NCBI RefSeq assembly: GCF_024464655.1
Contig: NZ_JANHAV010000005.1
Coordinates: forward strand, 124,001-188,000
Origin: Halobellus inordinatus
GTDB lineage: Archaea; Halobacteriota; Halobacteria; Halobacteriales; Haloferacaceae
Length of the DNA: 64,000 bases
Direction of reading: 5' to 3'
The notes under the pieces are model-generated. The model saw only the letters and a program-made list of their open reading frames with translations. It ran no database searches and had not been told where the DNA came from. The number at the start of each line of letters is the position of its first letter. Position 1 is the stretch's first letter. This document shows positions 25,492-33,801 of the stretch, piece by piece. The position numbers and the translations under genes are program-made.

Positions 25492-26415
25492 GTGACCGAC
25501 ATACCTCGACCAGCGTTGCAACTCTACAGCGTGCGAGCGCTCGACGATTCGCTCCCGGACATCGTTCGCCGGGCCGCGGCGGCCGGCTACGAGGGCGTCG
25601 AATTCGCCCATCGCTTCCGGGAGGAACCGCCAGAGGCGGTCGCGGCCGCCCTCAGCGAGACCGGGACTGTCCCTGTCGGCGTCCACGCCGAACTCCCGCT
25701 CGTCGAAGCGGCCCTCGAAGGCGAAAACGACCTCCTCGACCGCTGCTCGACGATCGGCTGTGACCGATTGATCGTGCCGCACATCTCGTTCGGACACCTC
25801 AGATCGCGGAACGCGGTTCAATCCCTCGCCCAGCGACTCCGCGACGCCTCGGTGGCGTTAGACGACCACGGCATCGATCTCGGCATACACAACGTCCGGC
25901 ACTACCTCTGGCCGCTGCTGCCGGACGTCGTGGAGACGATCACGGACGCAGCACCGTTGCCTCCCGGCGTCGAGAACGCCGCGACGATGGCGGCCAGTCG
26001 TGCACTCCGCGCGGGTCGCCAGCCGAAAGCCACCAACACCGGCCTCTGGAATCTGATCACGCAGACGGAGGCTACGGACCTCTTCTTCGAAGTCGAGGTC
26101 GGAGAGATCCGTGCCGCCGGGTTCGATCCCGTCTCCGCGTTTCCGATGTTCGGTGATCGACTCGAACTACTGCACCTGCGAGACGTTGCACCCACCGGAC
26201 GCTTCGGAGCCTTCGAAGACGCGCCGCACGGGGAGGGCGTCCTCGATATGGAACGGATCTTCGCCGCCGCTCGCGACACGGGCGTCGAGTGGATCGTCTA
26301 CGAGAACGAACTCGACGTCGACGCCGACTCGAAGATCGATCACGGGGCCGCGTTCCTGCGCAAACACCTCGGCCAGAACCACGATCCCGACGTTCGCCTC
26401 GCAGACGCCGAGTAG
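25492..26415 (+). CDS. Sugar-phosphate isomerase/epimerase (TIM barrel), third of three
   Basis: This 307 aa protein starts at GTG 25492 (MTDIPRPALQLYSVRALDDS). The LQLYSVR opening and GYEGVEFAHRF are typical of the IolE/IolI-like sugar-phosphate isomerase group. Later segments include FFEVEVGEIRAAGFDP, LLHLRDVAPTG and VEWIVYENELDVD. It is more divergent from the other two barrels than they are from each other. A promoter region of about 240 bp separates it, so it may be transcribed independently. Confidence 0.82.
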   Translation: MTDIPRPALQLYSVRALDDSLPDIVRRAAAAGYEGVEFAHRFREEPPEAVAAALSETGTVPVGVHAELPLVEAALEGENDLLDRCSTIGCDRLIVPHISFGHLRSRNAVQSLAQRLRDASVALDDHGIDLGIHNVRHYLWPLLPDVVETITDAAPLPPGVENAATMAASRALRAGRQPKATNTGLWNLITQTEATDLFFEVEVGEIRAAGFDPVSAFPMFGDRLELLHLRDVAPTGRFGAFEDAPHGEGVLDMERIFAAARDTGVEWIVYENELDVDADSKIDHGAAFLRKHLGQNHDPDVRLADAE

Positions 26416-26447
26416 GGGACGATCTCGCGGTCACACAGCGGGCGGGA

Positions 26448-27002
26448 TCACGCCGCGAGCCACTGCCGGATCGCGCCCACGACCAATCGATCGAGTGCCC
26501 GGGTCGCGGTTCCGAACGCGACGAAGAAGACGGCCGTCTCCAGGAACGCCCGAATCACGAAGCCACCGGGATCGGCCGTCGAAACGACCCGGACGAGGGA
26601 GGGAATTGTTGTCATCGCGGTATCGAAGGTCCAGGCGGCGACGACCCCGCCGACGAGCAGCGCTGCGAGATAGAACTCCGTTTGCGGTTCCGAGAGCGTG
26701 CCGCGCTGTGTTGCCTCGTGACGGACTGCGTCCGCCGTCCCGACGCCGAGCGCCGCCAACTGTCGCCGCGCCTGATCGAGCACCGTAACGACCAGCACGA
26801 ACCAGAGCGCGGCTGCGAGCCCGAATCCGATAGTCGACGGTGCGACTGATAAGATGTCCGCGAGGACTGCAGTGACGCTCGGAGTGACGCGGTCGACGAC
26901 GACGTAGAACAGCGCGTATCCGAGGACGGCGTCGATAGGGCCGTACGCCGGCACGGACGGGCCACTGCCCGCTTCGACTGGGCGGTCGGCGTCGGGGGCC
27001 AT
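26448..27002 (-). CDS. Hypothetical membrane protein (184 aa)
   Basis: Starting at ATG 27002 (MAPDADRPVEAGSG), the protein has about four hydrophobic segments, for example AVLGYALFYVVVDRV, STIGFGLAAALWFVLVVTVL, FYLAALLVGGVVAAWTF and FLETAVFFVAFGTA. It ends LDRLVVGAIRQWLAA. No family is recognised. It is downstream of, and convergent with, the third TIM-barrel gene and probably independent. Confidence 0.65.
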   Translation of the reverse strand: MAPDADRPVEAGSGPSVPAYGPIDAVLGYALFYVVVDRVTPSVTAVLADILSVAPSTIGFGLAAALWFVLVVTVLDQARRQLAALGVGTADAVRHEATQRGTLSEPQTEFYLAALLVGGVVAAWTFDTAMTTIPSLVRVVSTADPGGFVIRAFLETAVFFVAFGTATRALDRLVVGAIRQWLAA

Positions 27003-27101
27003 ACGTACACAGACGTTTCGGGACAGTATCAAAACCGTCCCCGACGCCACTCTCGTAGCTCCCCCGGGTCGGTCTGCTGTTCGCTGCCGTGACCGCCCCG
27101 T

Positions 27102-29045
27102 CTACCGGAAGAGCACGGTCGGCCGGCGGGCGACTGACGCCACCGATTCGTCCGCGTCGATACCGGGCAGTCGGATCGTCGCCGTCGTGCCACCGTCGTC
27201 GGCGGCGCCGATCCGGAACGACCCGCCGTAGCGCGTCACGATCCAGTTGACCAGCCACAGTCCCAAGCCCGAGCCGTGTTGCAGTGCGGTTTCGTTACCA
27301 GAGGCGATGACTCCCGCTTCCATCTCGTCGATTCCGGGGCCGTCGTCCCTGACCGTGAGTTCGATCCAGTCGCCGTCGTCGACGACGTCGATCGCCACCC
27401 GCGGAGTAGGCGACGGGTCGTGCTTGATGGCGTTCTCGACGAGTTCCGAGACGGCCCGCCGTAGCTCCGGGCCGGCACAGATATCTGTACTCGTTCGGAT
27501 CGTTCGTTCGATCGTCGCCTCAGCGAAGGCGTCTCGGTGACTTTCGAGGACCGCCGCGACGAGCGCGTCGGGGGCGAGCCGCCGGGGGTCACGGTCGCCG
27601 CGTGCGTACTGTTCCAGTTCGCGGGCGCGATCGGACAACTCGACCAGTTCCTGTGCGATGTGCTGGATTCGGTCTTCGGCGTCGGTCCCGGTCTCCATCG
27701 AACGCTGTCGCTCGCCGTTCCATCCCAGGATCGCGTTCAGGTCGTTGCGCAGATTGTGCCGGAGCACCCGATTGAGGAGTTGGATCAGTTCCTCGGTTCG
27801 CTTACGCTCTGTGACGTCGTTCTGGAACCCGAGATAGTGCGAGAGCGTCCCCCCGTCGTCTTCGACGGGCGCGAGGCGGACCTGATTCCAGAAGGGGGTC
27901 CCGTCCTTCCGGTAGTTGATGAGCTCCACCGTCACCGGGTCGCCCGCGTCGATCGCCGACCGGAGGCGACTCACCGCGTCCGGGTCCGTCGCCTCCCCCT
28001 GGAGAAACCGACAGCTTTGGCCGGTCGCCTCCGCGGCCGGATATCCCGTTACGCGCTCGAACCCGCGGTTCACGTAGACGAGCGGGTTGTCCGGCTTGCG
28101 CACGTCCGCGATCGAGATACCGACCTGCGCCTCCTCCATCGCTCGGTTTTTGACGCGTAGTTCCTGCTCGCGCTCTTTCCGATCCGTGACGTCCCGACCG
28201 ACGCCCTGGATCCCGACGACCTTGCCTCCGCCCGTCACCGGCGTCGCGTTGACCTCGATGACGACGACAGTACCCGACTGATCGAGGAAGTCCAGTTCCA
28301 TCCGCGCGACCCCCTGTTCGTCGAGGACGTCTACGTAGCCCGCCATCGCCTCCTCGGCCGACGATTCCGTCATAAAATCGACGAAGGATTCGCCGACCAA
28401 CTCGTCGGGGTCGTAGCCCAAGATCCGCTCGACGGCCGCGGACACGTAGGTGAATTTGGCGTCGAGATCGAGCCGAAACAGGATGTCGAAGCTCGTCTCG
28501 GCGATCCCCTCGAACCGGCGCTTCTCACGCCTCAACCGTCCGTTTTGCTTCTCGATTTCGCGCTCGTAGGCGTCCCGTTCCAGTTCGCTACTGACGAGTT
28601 TCGCCAGGAGTTCCTGAAAGACCTCCTCGGCTTCCGAGAACGGTTCCTCGCGCTCGTCGTCGGCGGCAAAGCAGACCGTACCGTAGATCTCGTCGTTCAC
28701 GACGACTTTGGCGCCGATGTACGTGCCCAACCCGAACGTCTGGATCGCTTGCTCGTCGATAGAGGACGCGGCCGCGTCGTGCGTCGCGAACGGGCTCTCG
28801 AGTTCGATCGTTCGCTTACAGTAGGCGTCCCGGAGTGGGCACTGTTCGCCCGGCTGGATGAGGTGGTGATCACCCGTCGCCTGGACGATCTCCTGCATTC
28901 CATCTTCGATTCTAGTAAGAAATCCGATAGGAAGGTCGAGGTAAGCGGATCCGATTTCGAGCGCGCGCGTGATCTTCTCTTCAGTCTCCCGATTCGGATC
29001 GGCGAACACGTCGTAGAGCCGCTCGCGATACGAATCGGAATCCAT
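27102..29045 (-). CDS. GAF-PAS-LOV sensor histidine kinase, candidate blue-light sensor
   Basis: The 647 aa protein has, in order, a GAF-like domain (about residues 20-160, with CPLRDAYCKRTI and GTYIGAKVVVNDEIYGTVCFA), a coiled linker, a PAS domain (about 180-290), and a second PAS at about 300-420. The second PAS contains GQSCRFLQG with the cysteine at residue 345. That matches the LOV photoactive-site consensus GXNCRFLQ, except Ser for Asn. A kinase core follows: LLNRVLRHNLRND (phospho-accepting His), SELVENAIKHD (N box), RDDGPGIDE (G1) and HGSGLGLWLV (G2). No response regulator is adjacent. It has no membrane segments and is cytosolic. Confidence 0.9.
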   Translation of the reverse strand: MDSDSYRERLYDVFADPNRETEEKITRALEIGSAYLDLPIGFLTRIEDGMQEIVQATGDHHLIQPGEQCPLRDAYCKRTIELESPFATHDAAASSIDEQAIQTFGLGTYIGAKVVVNDEIYGTVCFAADDEREEPFSEAEEVFQELLAKLVSSELERDAYEREIEKQNGRLRREKRRFEGIAETSFDILFRLDLDAKFTYVSAAVERILGYDPDELVGESFVDFMTESSAEEAMAGYVDVLDEQGVARMELDFLDQSGTVVVIEVNATPVTGGGKVVGIQGVGRDVTDRKEREQELRVKNRAMEEAQVGISIADVRKPDNPLVYVNRGFERVTGYPAAEATGQSCRFLQGEATDPDAVSRLRSAIDAGDPVTVELINYRKDGTPFWNQVRLAPVEDDGGTLSHYLGFQNDVTERKRTEELIQLLNRVLRHNLRNDLNAILGWNGERQRSMETGTDAEDRIQHIAQELVELSDRARELEQYARGDRDPRRLAPDALVAAVLESHRDAFAEATIERTIRTSTDICAGPELRRAVSELVENAIKHDPSPTPRVAIDVVDDGDWIELTVRDDGPGIDEMEAGVIASGNETALQHGSGLGLWLVNWIVTRYGGSFRIGAADDGGTTATIRLPGIDADESVASVARRPTVLFR

Positions 29046-29261
29046 ACTATTTCACCGTGAGCGCGGTGGTTAGAAAAGCATGACGGCTAGCCGCAGAGGG
29101 AGAATCGAGACTCCGCCTCGTTTCAGTGGGGCCGGTGTCCCACCGGGAAGTTCGATTCCCTGGGGAGTGCGAAGTTGTACAAAAATCCATCGACGGCCTG
29201 CGCCCCTCCGCGGTCGATGTCGGGTTTATACGGATGAGCCGACCCTCGGACGGACTGCAGT

Positions 29262-30509
29262 ATGTCCCCCGACTCTCGGCCCTCCACCGATCGAACGCGA
29301 CGGCAGTTGCTCTCCGGCGGCGGCGCGGCACTCGCGGTGTCCCTCTCGACACTGACGGCTGGCTGTCTGTCCAGTCTCCCGCCACTCGGCGGCGATCAGC
29401 GCTACGGCCGCGTCGGCGTCCCGCCAGCAGGCGACCCCGGATACCGAAAGTGGTTGCCGGCGCCGTCGAGCGTCGACTCCTCGGCCGATCCGTACCACTT
29501 CACCGCGCTGGGTTCGACCGCGCTTCGTCCGGAGGCTCCCGAAAAGTTCGTCGGACGGCAGGCCCACGCCAGAGCCGCACTGGACGCCTTCGGCATCGGC
29601 TTCGAGAACTACGACCGATTCGTCGGGTCGAACTTCGGTGTCGTCGTCGAGGCGTCGTTCGACCGCGCCGAGGTCACACGAACCGTCGCCGGCACCGGCT
29701 ACGAACGCGACGGCGACTACCGCGGATACGCGACGTTCGTCCGGTCTGACGTCCCCCGCCGGGTCGCGATCGGCGACGACGCCATCGTGTGGACGAGCGC
29801 GTACCAGCACGACGCCCCGAACCTGGAAGCGCTCGTCGATGCCGGAGCGGGCGAGCGACAGCGGTATCACGAAGCCGACGCCGCCTTCGATCGACTCACG
29901 GCGGCTGCGGGCGGCAACCCCTATCTGGGCGTCAACACGGGCGTTCGCGACCCGACAGACCGCCCGGTGATGCTCGCCGACGCGATTCGGTTCGACGACG
30001 ACACCGCCTATCAGGTCGTCCACTATCACTACGCCGACGGCCGGGCGCCGACGAGCGCGGCTCTCGAAGCAGCACTGCGCGAGGACGACTACCGGTTCGT
30101 CGACGGCGCCGACGAGTTCGACGTCCGGGTCGAGGGGCGCGTCGCGACCGTCGAGACGCAGGTCCCGCTTCGCTCCGACCGCGAACTCGCCCCCGAGTAC
30201 GACCTCCCGCAGGTGACGTGGGGAGCGACCTACGATCCGGGCGCCGACGCGGTGACGTTTAGACACGAGGCCGGCGAATCGGTCCCCGCCGACAGGCTCT
30301 ATTACGACCTCGATCGCCCGTCTGTGCCCGGGAAGATCGAAAAGCGCGACCTCTGGACCGGCACTCGGGAGGTTGCGGCCGGTGCAGAGACGACCGTCGA
30401 TCTGAGCGATGATCCGGAGGCGACCGGTGTGAGCCTCGTCTATTCGACCGGCGGCGTCGGATTCCACGTACTCTTCGGCCGCGACGTTCGGGGTGAGACC
30501 GATGACTAG
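29262..30509 (+). CDS. Tat-exported lipoprotein, function unknown
   Basis: The 415 aa protein has the signal TRRQLLSGGGAALAVSLSTL ending in the lipobox TAGC, so it is probably Tat-exported and lipid-anchored on the outer face of the membrane. The mature part is alpha/beta, with two repeated-looking halves (LDAFGIGFENYDRFVGSNFGVVVE; LREDDYRFVDGADEFDV) of no known family. A GGTTTATACGG box near 29223 is a likely promoter. Its stop is near the wHTH gene at 30616. Confidence 0.75.
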   Translation: MSPDSRPSTDRTRRQLLSGGGAALAVSLSTLTAGCLSSLPPLGGDQRYGRVGVPPAGDPGYRKWLPAPSSVDSSADPYHFTALGSTALRPEAPEKFVGRQAHARAALDAFGIGFENYDRFVGSNFGVVVEASFDRAEVTRTVAGTGYERDGDYRGYATFVRSDVPRRVAIGDDAIVWTSAYQHDAPNLEALVDAGAGERQRYHEADAAFDRLTAAAGGNPYLGVNTGVRDPTDRPVMLADAIRFDDDTAYQVVHYHYADGRAPTSAALEAALREDDYRFVDGADEFDVRVEGRVATVETQVPLRSDRELAPEYDLPQVTWGATYDPGADAVTFRHEAGESVPADRLYYDLDRPSVPGKIEKRDLWTGTREVAAGAETTVDLSDDPEATGVSLVYSTGGVGFHVLFGRDVRGETDD

Positions 30510-30615
30510 CGTCGCTGTCGTGACGCCGAGCGCCGGTTCGTCGCGTTCCACGGCCGACCGACAACCAACCGCAGAGACGATCCAGTATGAGACCCAGAAT
30601 CTATGCCGGAGTCGG

Positions 30616-30975
30616 ATGATACGTGAGGGTGAGATGGCCGACGTGGACCTCGCAACCGTCGTCGCGCTGCTCGACGACGAGCACGTGCGGTCGATCCTCG
30701 TCGCGACGAGCGAGACGCCGCGTTCGGCCACCGAACTCGCAGCGCGCTGTGAACTCTCGACGTCGTCGATCTACCGTCGGCTCGACCGCCTGACAGAGGC
30801 CGACCTCGTCGGCGAGCGGACCCGACCGCGGTCGGACGGACACCACGAGACGGTCTATGCCTCTCGGCTCGACCGTTTCGAGGTCACGATCCGCGACGGC
30901 GAGTTGTCGTGGGAGATCGAACGCGAGAGCGACGACGTCGCCGACCAACTGACGCGGCTGTGGGGGAAGCTCTGA
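30616..30975 (+). CDS. Winged-HTH (ArsR-like) transcription regulator
   Basis: The 119 aa core reads VVALLDDEHVRSILVATSETPRSATELAARCELSTSSIYRRLDRLTEADLV and then has a beta wing, typical of ArsR/TrmB-like winged helices. ATG starts at 30616 and 30634 are both possible. It overlaps the next gene as TGATG. In haloarchaea such regulators are often paired with a small three-helix membrane protein, as here. Confidence 0.82.
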   Translation: MIREGEMADVDLATVVALLDDEHVRSILVATSETPRSATELAARCELSTSSIYRRLDRLTEADLVGERTRPRSDGHHETVYASRLDRFEVTIRDGELSWEIERESDDVADQLTRLWGKL

Positions 30976-31298
30976 TGTCTGTCGCCGGACTCGGCTCCCC
31001 GATCGGCCTGCTGGCGGGCGCTGCAGCGACACTCTCGGCGCTCCTCGGTCTCTATATCGGGTATCAGGCGTATCGCGGCCTCCGCCGGAACGACGAGCGC
31101 TCGATGCGGTGGCTCTCTGTCGGAATGATTCTCCTCTTCGGGCTGACGTACACGCTCGCTGTCGCCGGCCAAGGGCTGATCGCGTTCCGCGTCCTCCCGA
31201 TCCGCTTTCAGAACGTGATCCGCCTGCTCGTCCGGACGACCCAGGTCGTCGGACTGGTATGTATCGCCTACTCGCTTCAGATCGCGACCGGGCGGTGA
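30975..31298 (+). CDS. Small membrane protein, DUF7521-like
   Basis: The 107 aa protein has three hydrophobic helices: GLLAGAAATLSALLGLYIGY, WLSVGMILLFGLTYTLAVAG and VGLVCIAYSLQIA. Charged loops (RGLRRNDERSMR) separate them. The fixed TGATG coupling to a wHTH gene is the arrangement I associate with haloarchaeal DUF7521. It may sense a membrane signal for that regulator. Confidence 0.72.
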   Translation: MSVAGLGSPIGLLAGAAATLSALLGLYIGYQAYRGLRRNDERSMRWLSVGMILLFGLTYTLAVAGQGLIAFRVLPIRFQNVIRLLVRTTQVVGLVCIAYSLQIATGR

Positions 31299-31379
31299 CC
31301 ACCTCCCGCGCTTCGACAGGATCTGTTCTGCGCCCCCGACAGCGACAGTATAATACCGGACCGGGGTCGCTGTAGCCAT

Positions 31380-32762
31380 ATGGAGCGATTCGACGTAGCA
31401 GTCGTCGGCGGGGGTCCTGCGGGGTCGGCCGCCGGACACGCCGCCGCGTCGGCCGGCGCGTCCGCGGTAGTCCTCGAAAAGGGGGTTCCGCGCGCGGATC
31501 GGCCGGACCGACTGGGACCGGACTCGACGGACGCCGCGGGCATCCTCGACTACTGGGTCGACATAATGGGCATCCACCCCGACGAGATGCCCGACGACGT
31601 CGTCCTCGGCGAGTTGGATCGAGCGGAGTTCATCGGACCCAACGAGTCGATCACGCTGCGGTCGACCGGGATCGAATCGTCGTACGACAACTTCGGATTC
31701 TGTATGCAGCGGGCGCGCTTCGACGACTTCCTCCGCGGCCGCGCGGAAGACGCCGGAGCGTCTTATCGGGTCGGCGTCTCAGTTCGGGGCGTCGAGAGCG
31801 ATCACACCGGCGGCGGACCGCGGCACCGCGTCGAACTCGCGAGCGGCGACGCCATCGGCGCCGACTTCCTGATCCTCGCCGACGGCCCGCAGCGACAGGT
31901 CACGACCGGCGTGCTCGACGAGTATCTCCCGTTCGACATCACCGAGCGCCTCTCGACGCGGGAGACGAACCACATCGCCTACCAGGAACACCGTCGCCTC
32001 CCCGAGGAAGTCTTCGAGGAGGTCGCGGGCGCGATCAAGTTCTGGTGGGGGTATATGCCGGGCCACACCGCCTACCCGTGGATTTTCCCGAACGACGACA
32101 ACGTCGCGCGGATCGGCCTGACGATGCCGATCGGGATGGAACTCGACGACCTGGCGAACCCCGAAGACTACCCGCTCTTAGAGCCCGAGGACGACCGGAT
32201 CCCGCAGGGCCGCGAGTACATCCGCCGGCTCCTCGAACAAGAGTACGGCGACGAGTACGACATAGCGGAGGATTTCCCCCTCGTCGAGGACCGCGGGAAG
32301 TCCGGTGGGACCGAGACGTACGCCATCTCCTCGACGCGGCCGATCGATTCGCCGACCGACGCGGGCATCGCCGTCGTCGGCGGCGCGATGGGGTCGACCT
32401 CGGCGTTCCACGAGGGCGGCGATCACACGGCCGTCCGGACCGGCGCGATCGCGGGCGAACTCGCCGCCGCCGGGGATCTTTCGCCGTACAACGACCGCTG
32501 GAAGGACGCCATCGGCGACGAGATCCTCCGCAACGTCGCGATGGCTGACGTCGTCCGCGATTACGACCCAGACGACTGGGACTGGGCGTTCTCGACGGCC
32601 CGGAAACTCCTCGACAACAGCGAGGGCTACGGACTGTTCGACACGAGCAACATCAGCGCGGGCTTCAGCGCCGCGCGACTGGTGACGACCTACAAGCGCA
32701 CAAAGTTCTCGTTCCGCAACGGCAAGTACGTCCAACTCACCGAATCCGAATACACGCTGTAG
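31380..32762 (+). CDS. Geranylgeranyl-reductase-family FAD-dependent oxidoreductase
   Basis: The 460 aa protein starts with the dinucleotide-binding motif VAVVGGGPAGSAAGHAAASA. It has CMQRARFDDFLRGRA, and a C-terminal GIAVVGGAMGSTSAFHEGGDHTAVRTGAIAGEL, matching the second FAD-contacting motif of the GGR family. The WGYMPGHTAYPWIFP segment corresponds to the substrate pocket. It probably reduces isoprenoid double bonds in archaeal lipids or other prenylated compounds. A TATA-like GTATAATACC lies about 25-30 bases upstream. Confidence 0.87.
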   Translation: MERFDVAVVGGGPAGSAAGHAAASAGASAVVLEKGVPRADRPDRLGPDSTDAAGILDYWVDIMGIHPDEMPDDVVLGELDRAEFIGPNESITLRSTGIESSYDNFGFCMQRARFDDFLRGRAEDAGASYRVGVSVRGVESDHTGGGPRHRVELASGDAIGADFLILADGPQRQVTTGVLDEYLPFDITERLSTRETNHIAYQEHRRLPEEVFEEVAGAIKFWWGYMPGHTAYPWIFPNDDNVARIGLTMPIGMELDDLANPEDYPLLEPEDDRIPQGREYIRRLLEQEYGDEYDIAEDFPLVEDRGKSGGTETYAISSTRPIDSPTDAGIAVVGGAMGSTSAFHEGGDHTAVRTGAIAGELAAAGDLSPYNDRWKDAIGDEILRNVAMADVVRDYDPDDWDWAFSTARKLLDNSEGYGLFDTSNISAGFSAARLVTTYKRTKFSFRNGKYVQLTESEYTL

Positions 32763-32799
32763 CGCGCTGAGTCGGAACGGCCTTGAGCGTCGACTTCGT

Positions 32800-32989
32800 A
32801 ATACGGGTGCGCACCCTTAGTCCCCGCCCGAGTACTCCCATCACGGGAGCGATGACGAGGCGGCGAACCCGGGTGTGCGACATATGGGACGTCCGTGCCC
32901 CAAAGACGGGCCGCCTGACACGAGGGTTTCCCGGCCGACGCGGCACGCAGCCCCGGGATGAGGCCGGCCGTTAGTGTTCCGGGCGTACA
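32800..32989 (+). ncRNA. Candidate two-hairpin H/ACA-like guide RNA
   Basis: Two stem-loops each end in ACA immediately after a lower stem. Hairpin 1 pairs 32809-32816 with 32871-32878, followed by ACA at 32880-32882. Its upper stem CCGCC/GGCGG ends at 32863, leaving 16 bases to ACA. Hairpin 2 pairs 32889-32895 with 32980-32986, followed by ACA at 32987-32989, and its upper stem ends at 32971, leaving 15 bases. The 14-16 base rule and GA/UGA kink-turn-like sites fit archaeal H/ACA RNAs used with Cbf5. I could not match the pockets to a known rRNA target. CGACCTTTT follows and could end transcription. Confidence 0.45.
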
Positions 32990-32990
32990 T
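32972..32990 (+). repeat. Repeat core R0 at the 3' end of the candidate RNA (possible attachment site)
   Basis: TAGTGTTCCGGGCGTACAT, the 3' arm and ACA of hairpin 2, recurs exactly at 33127-33145. It recurs with one mismatch at 34212-34230 and with two at 35314-35332. Mobile elements commonly use the 3' end of a small RNA gene as an attachment site, and this copy is the only one joined to the complete hairpins. Confidence 0.6.
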
Positions 32991-32994
32991 CGAC

Positions 32995-33063
32995 CTTTTG
33001 CAGCGCTCGCTCCGCTCGCTTGCAAAAGCTCGACCAAAAGCCCGCGTCAGGGGCTTCGCCCCT
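32995..33063 (+). other. Hairpin-rich spacer between R0 and R1
   Basis: CTTTTGCA (32995-33002) and TGCAAAAG (33021-33028) form an inverted repeat around CGCTCGC-rich sequence. AGGGGCTTCGCCCCT forms a second hairpin near 33049-33063. There is no gene in 32998-33106. The first hairpin may act as a terminator of the candidate RNA. Confidence 0.4.
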
Positions 33064-33106
33064 TCCTTGGCCTCGCGCTCACATTCGCTCGCGCGGGTGA
33101 ACCATA

Positions 33107-33178
33107 ACTAGTAGAAACTCGCCCGGTAGTGTTCCGGGCGTACATCTTAAATTACTTACTAAAAGTATTATAAATAGC
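33107..33178 (+). repeat. Cassette-boundary repeat R1
   Basis: The order is ACTAGTAGAAACTCG, then the perfect stem CGCCCGG/CCGGGCG (33120-33126 and 33134-33140) with loop TAGTGTT, then GTACAT, then an AT-rich arm (TTACTTACTAAAAGTATTAT). The 19 base core is identical to R0. R2 and R3 have the same architecture in the same orientation. Confidence 0.7.
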
Positions 33179-33438
33179 ATATAGCATCGGCTACAATCTT
33201 TTGTCGAGGTCGGTCTCCCGAAGTAAACTGGTATACTACTGTAAGGCTGGGAAATTGCTGCTGATGAAGAGCATAAAACGATGACTGCTGGGTTGCTTTT
33301 CTCCGATGGTGATCGATTCGTATCGGTATCAGAATACGCTTCGTGGTATCAACATCTGCGATCCTCTGGACCACAGACGGACGCGAGAGAGAATCCGGGG
33401 AAGCCTTTAGTACATCTAATACAAAACAGTACACACAT

Positions 33439-33801
33439 ATGCCAATCAGTGCTGATCGGTTCGAGGAGATCGATAACGACGAGGGACAACCAAGACCCGA
33501 GACGAATGCTGCCAGGATACTCGAATTTCTCGAAGAGCATGCACACGAGGCGTTCACTCAAACCGAGATCGCAGAGGCGACCAAGGTCAAGCGTGGCTCG
33601 GTCGGACCGACACTGGTTCGGCTTCGGGAACGCGGGCGAGTAGACCACAGAGGACAGTACTGGCGAATCAGTGATCACGACCGGAGCGTTGACGCCGCAA
33701 CGATTCATGCGAGTGAAGTCGCAGCAAGCCACGAAGAAGCACCGTTCGAGTACGACGAGTGGCAGCAGTACGCGGCCGATCCGCGTGAACAGCGTGAGTG
33801 A
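33439..33801 (+). CDS. Winged-HTH antitoxin-like protein of the cassette MazF module
   Basis: The 120 aa protein begins MPISADRFEEIDNDEGQPRP. Its HTH reads EFLEEHAHEAFTQTEIAEAT followed by KVKRGSVGPTLVRLRERGRVDHRGQYWRI, a MarR/ArsR-like winged helix. The acidic C-terminus (FEYDEWQQYAADPREQRE) could occupy the toxin's RNA groove. It overlaps the downstream MazF-like gene by 8 bases. The segment 33179-33438 before it is AT-rich and holds no supported gene, only a probable promoter. Confidence 0.78.
   Translation: MPISADRFEEIDNDEGQPRPETNAARILEFLEEHAHEAFTQTEIAEATKVKRGSVGPTLVRLRERGRVDHRGQYWRISDHDRSVDAATIHASEVAASHEEAPFEYDEWQQYAADPREQRE

Noticed and set aside
29130-29175. tRNA-like GGGAAGTTCGATTCCC near 29150
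   Set aside because: It is a simple palindrome with a 6-base loop. No matching acceptor, anticodon arm or T stem of the right geometry could be built around it.
32851-32974. Basic 40-63 aa frame over the candidate RNA
   Set aside because: It is Arg-rich, has no acidic haloarchaeal bias, and its bases are explained by the paired stems.
32800-32990. SRP RNA or RNase P RNA at 32800-32990
   Set aside because: The SRP motif around GGAAGGGAGCA and the conserved RNase P boxes are absent on both strands. The interval fits paired hairpins with ACA instead.
32800-32990. Naming the candidate RNA sR-h45
   Set aside because: The two-unit layout is similar, but the guide pockets did not match the complements of the 23S pseudouridine sites as I remember them, so I left it unnamed.
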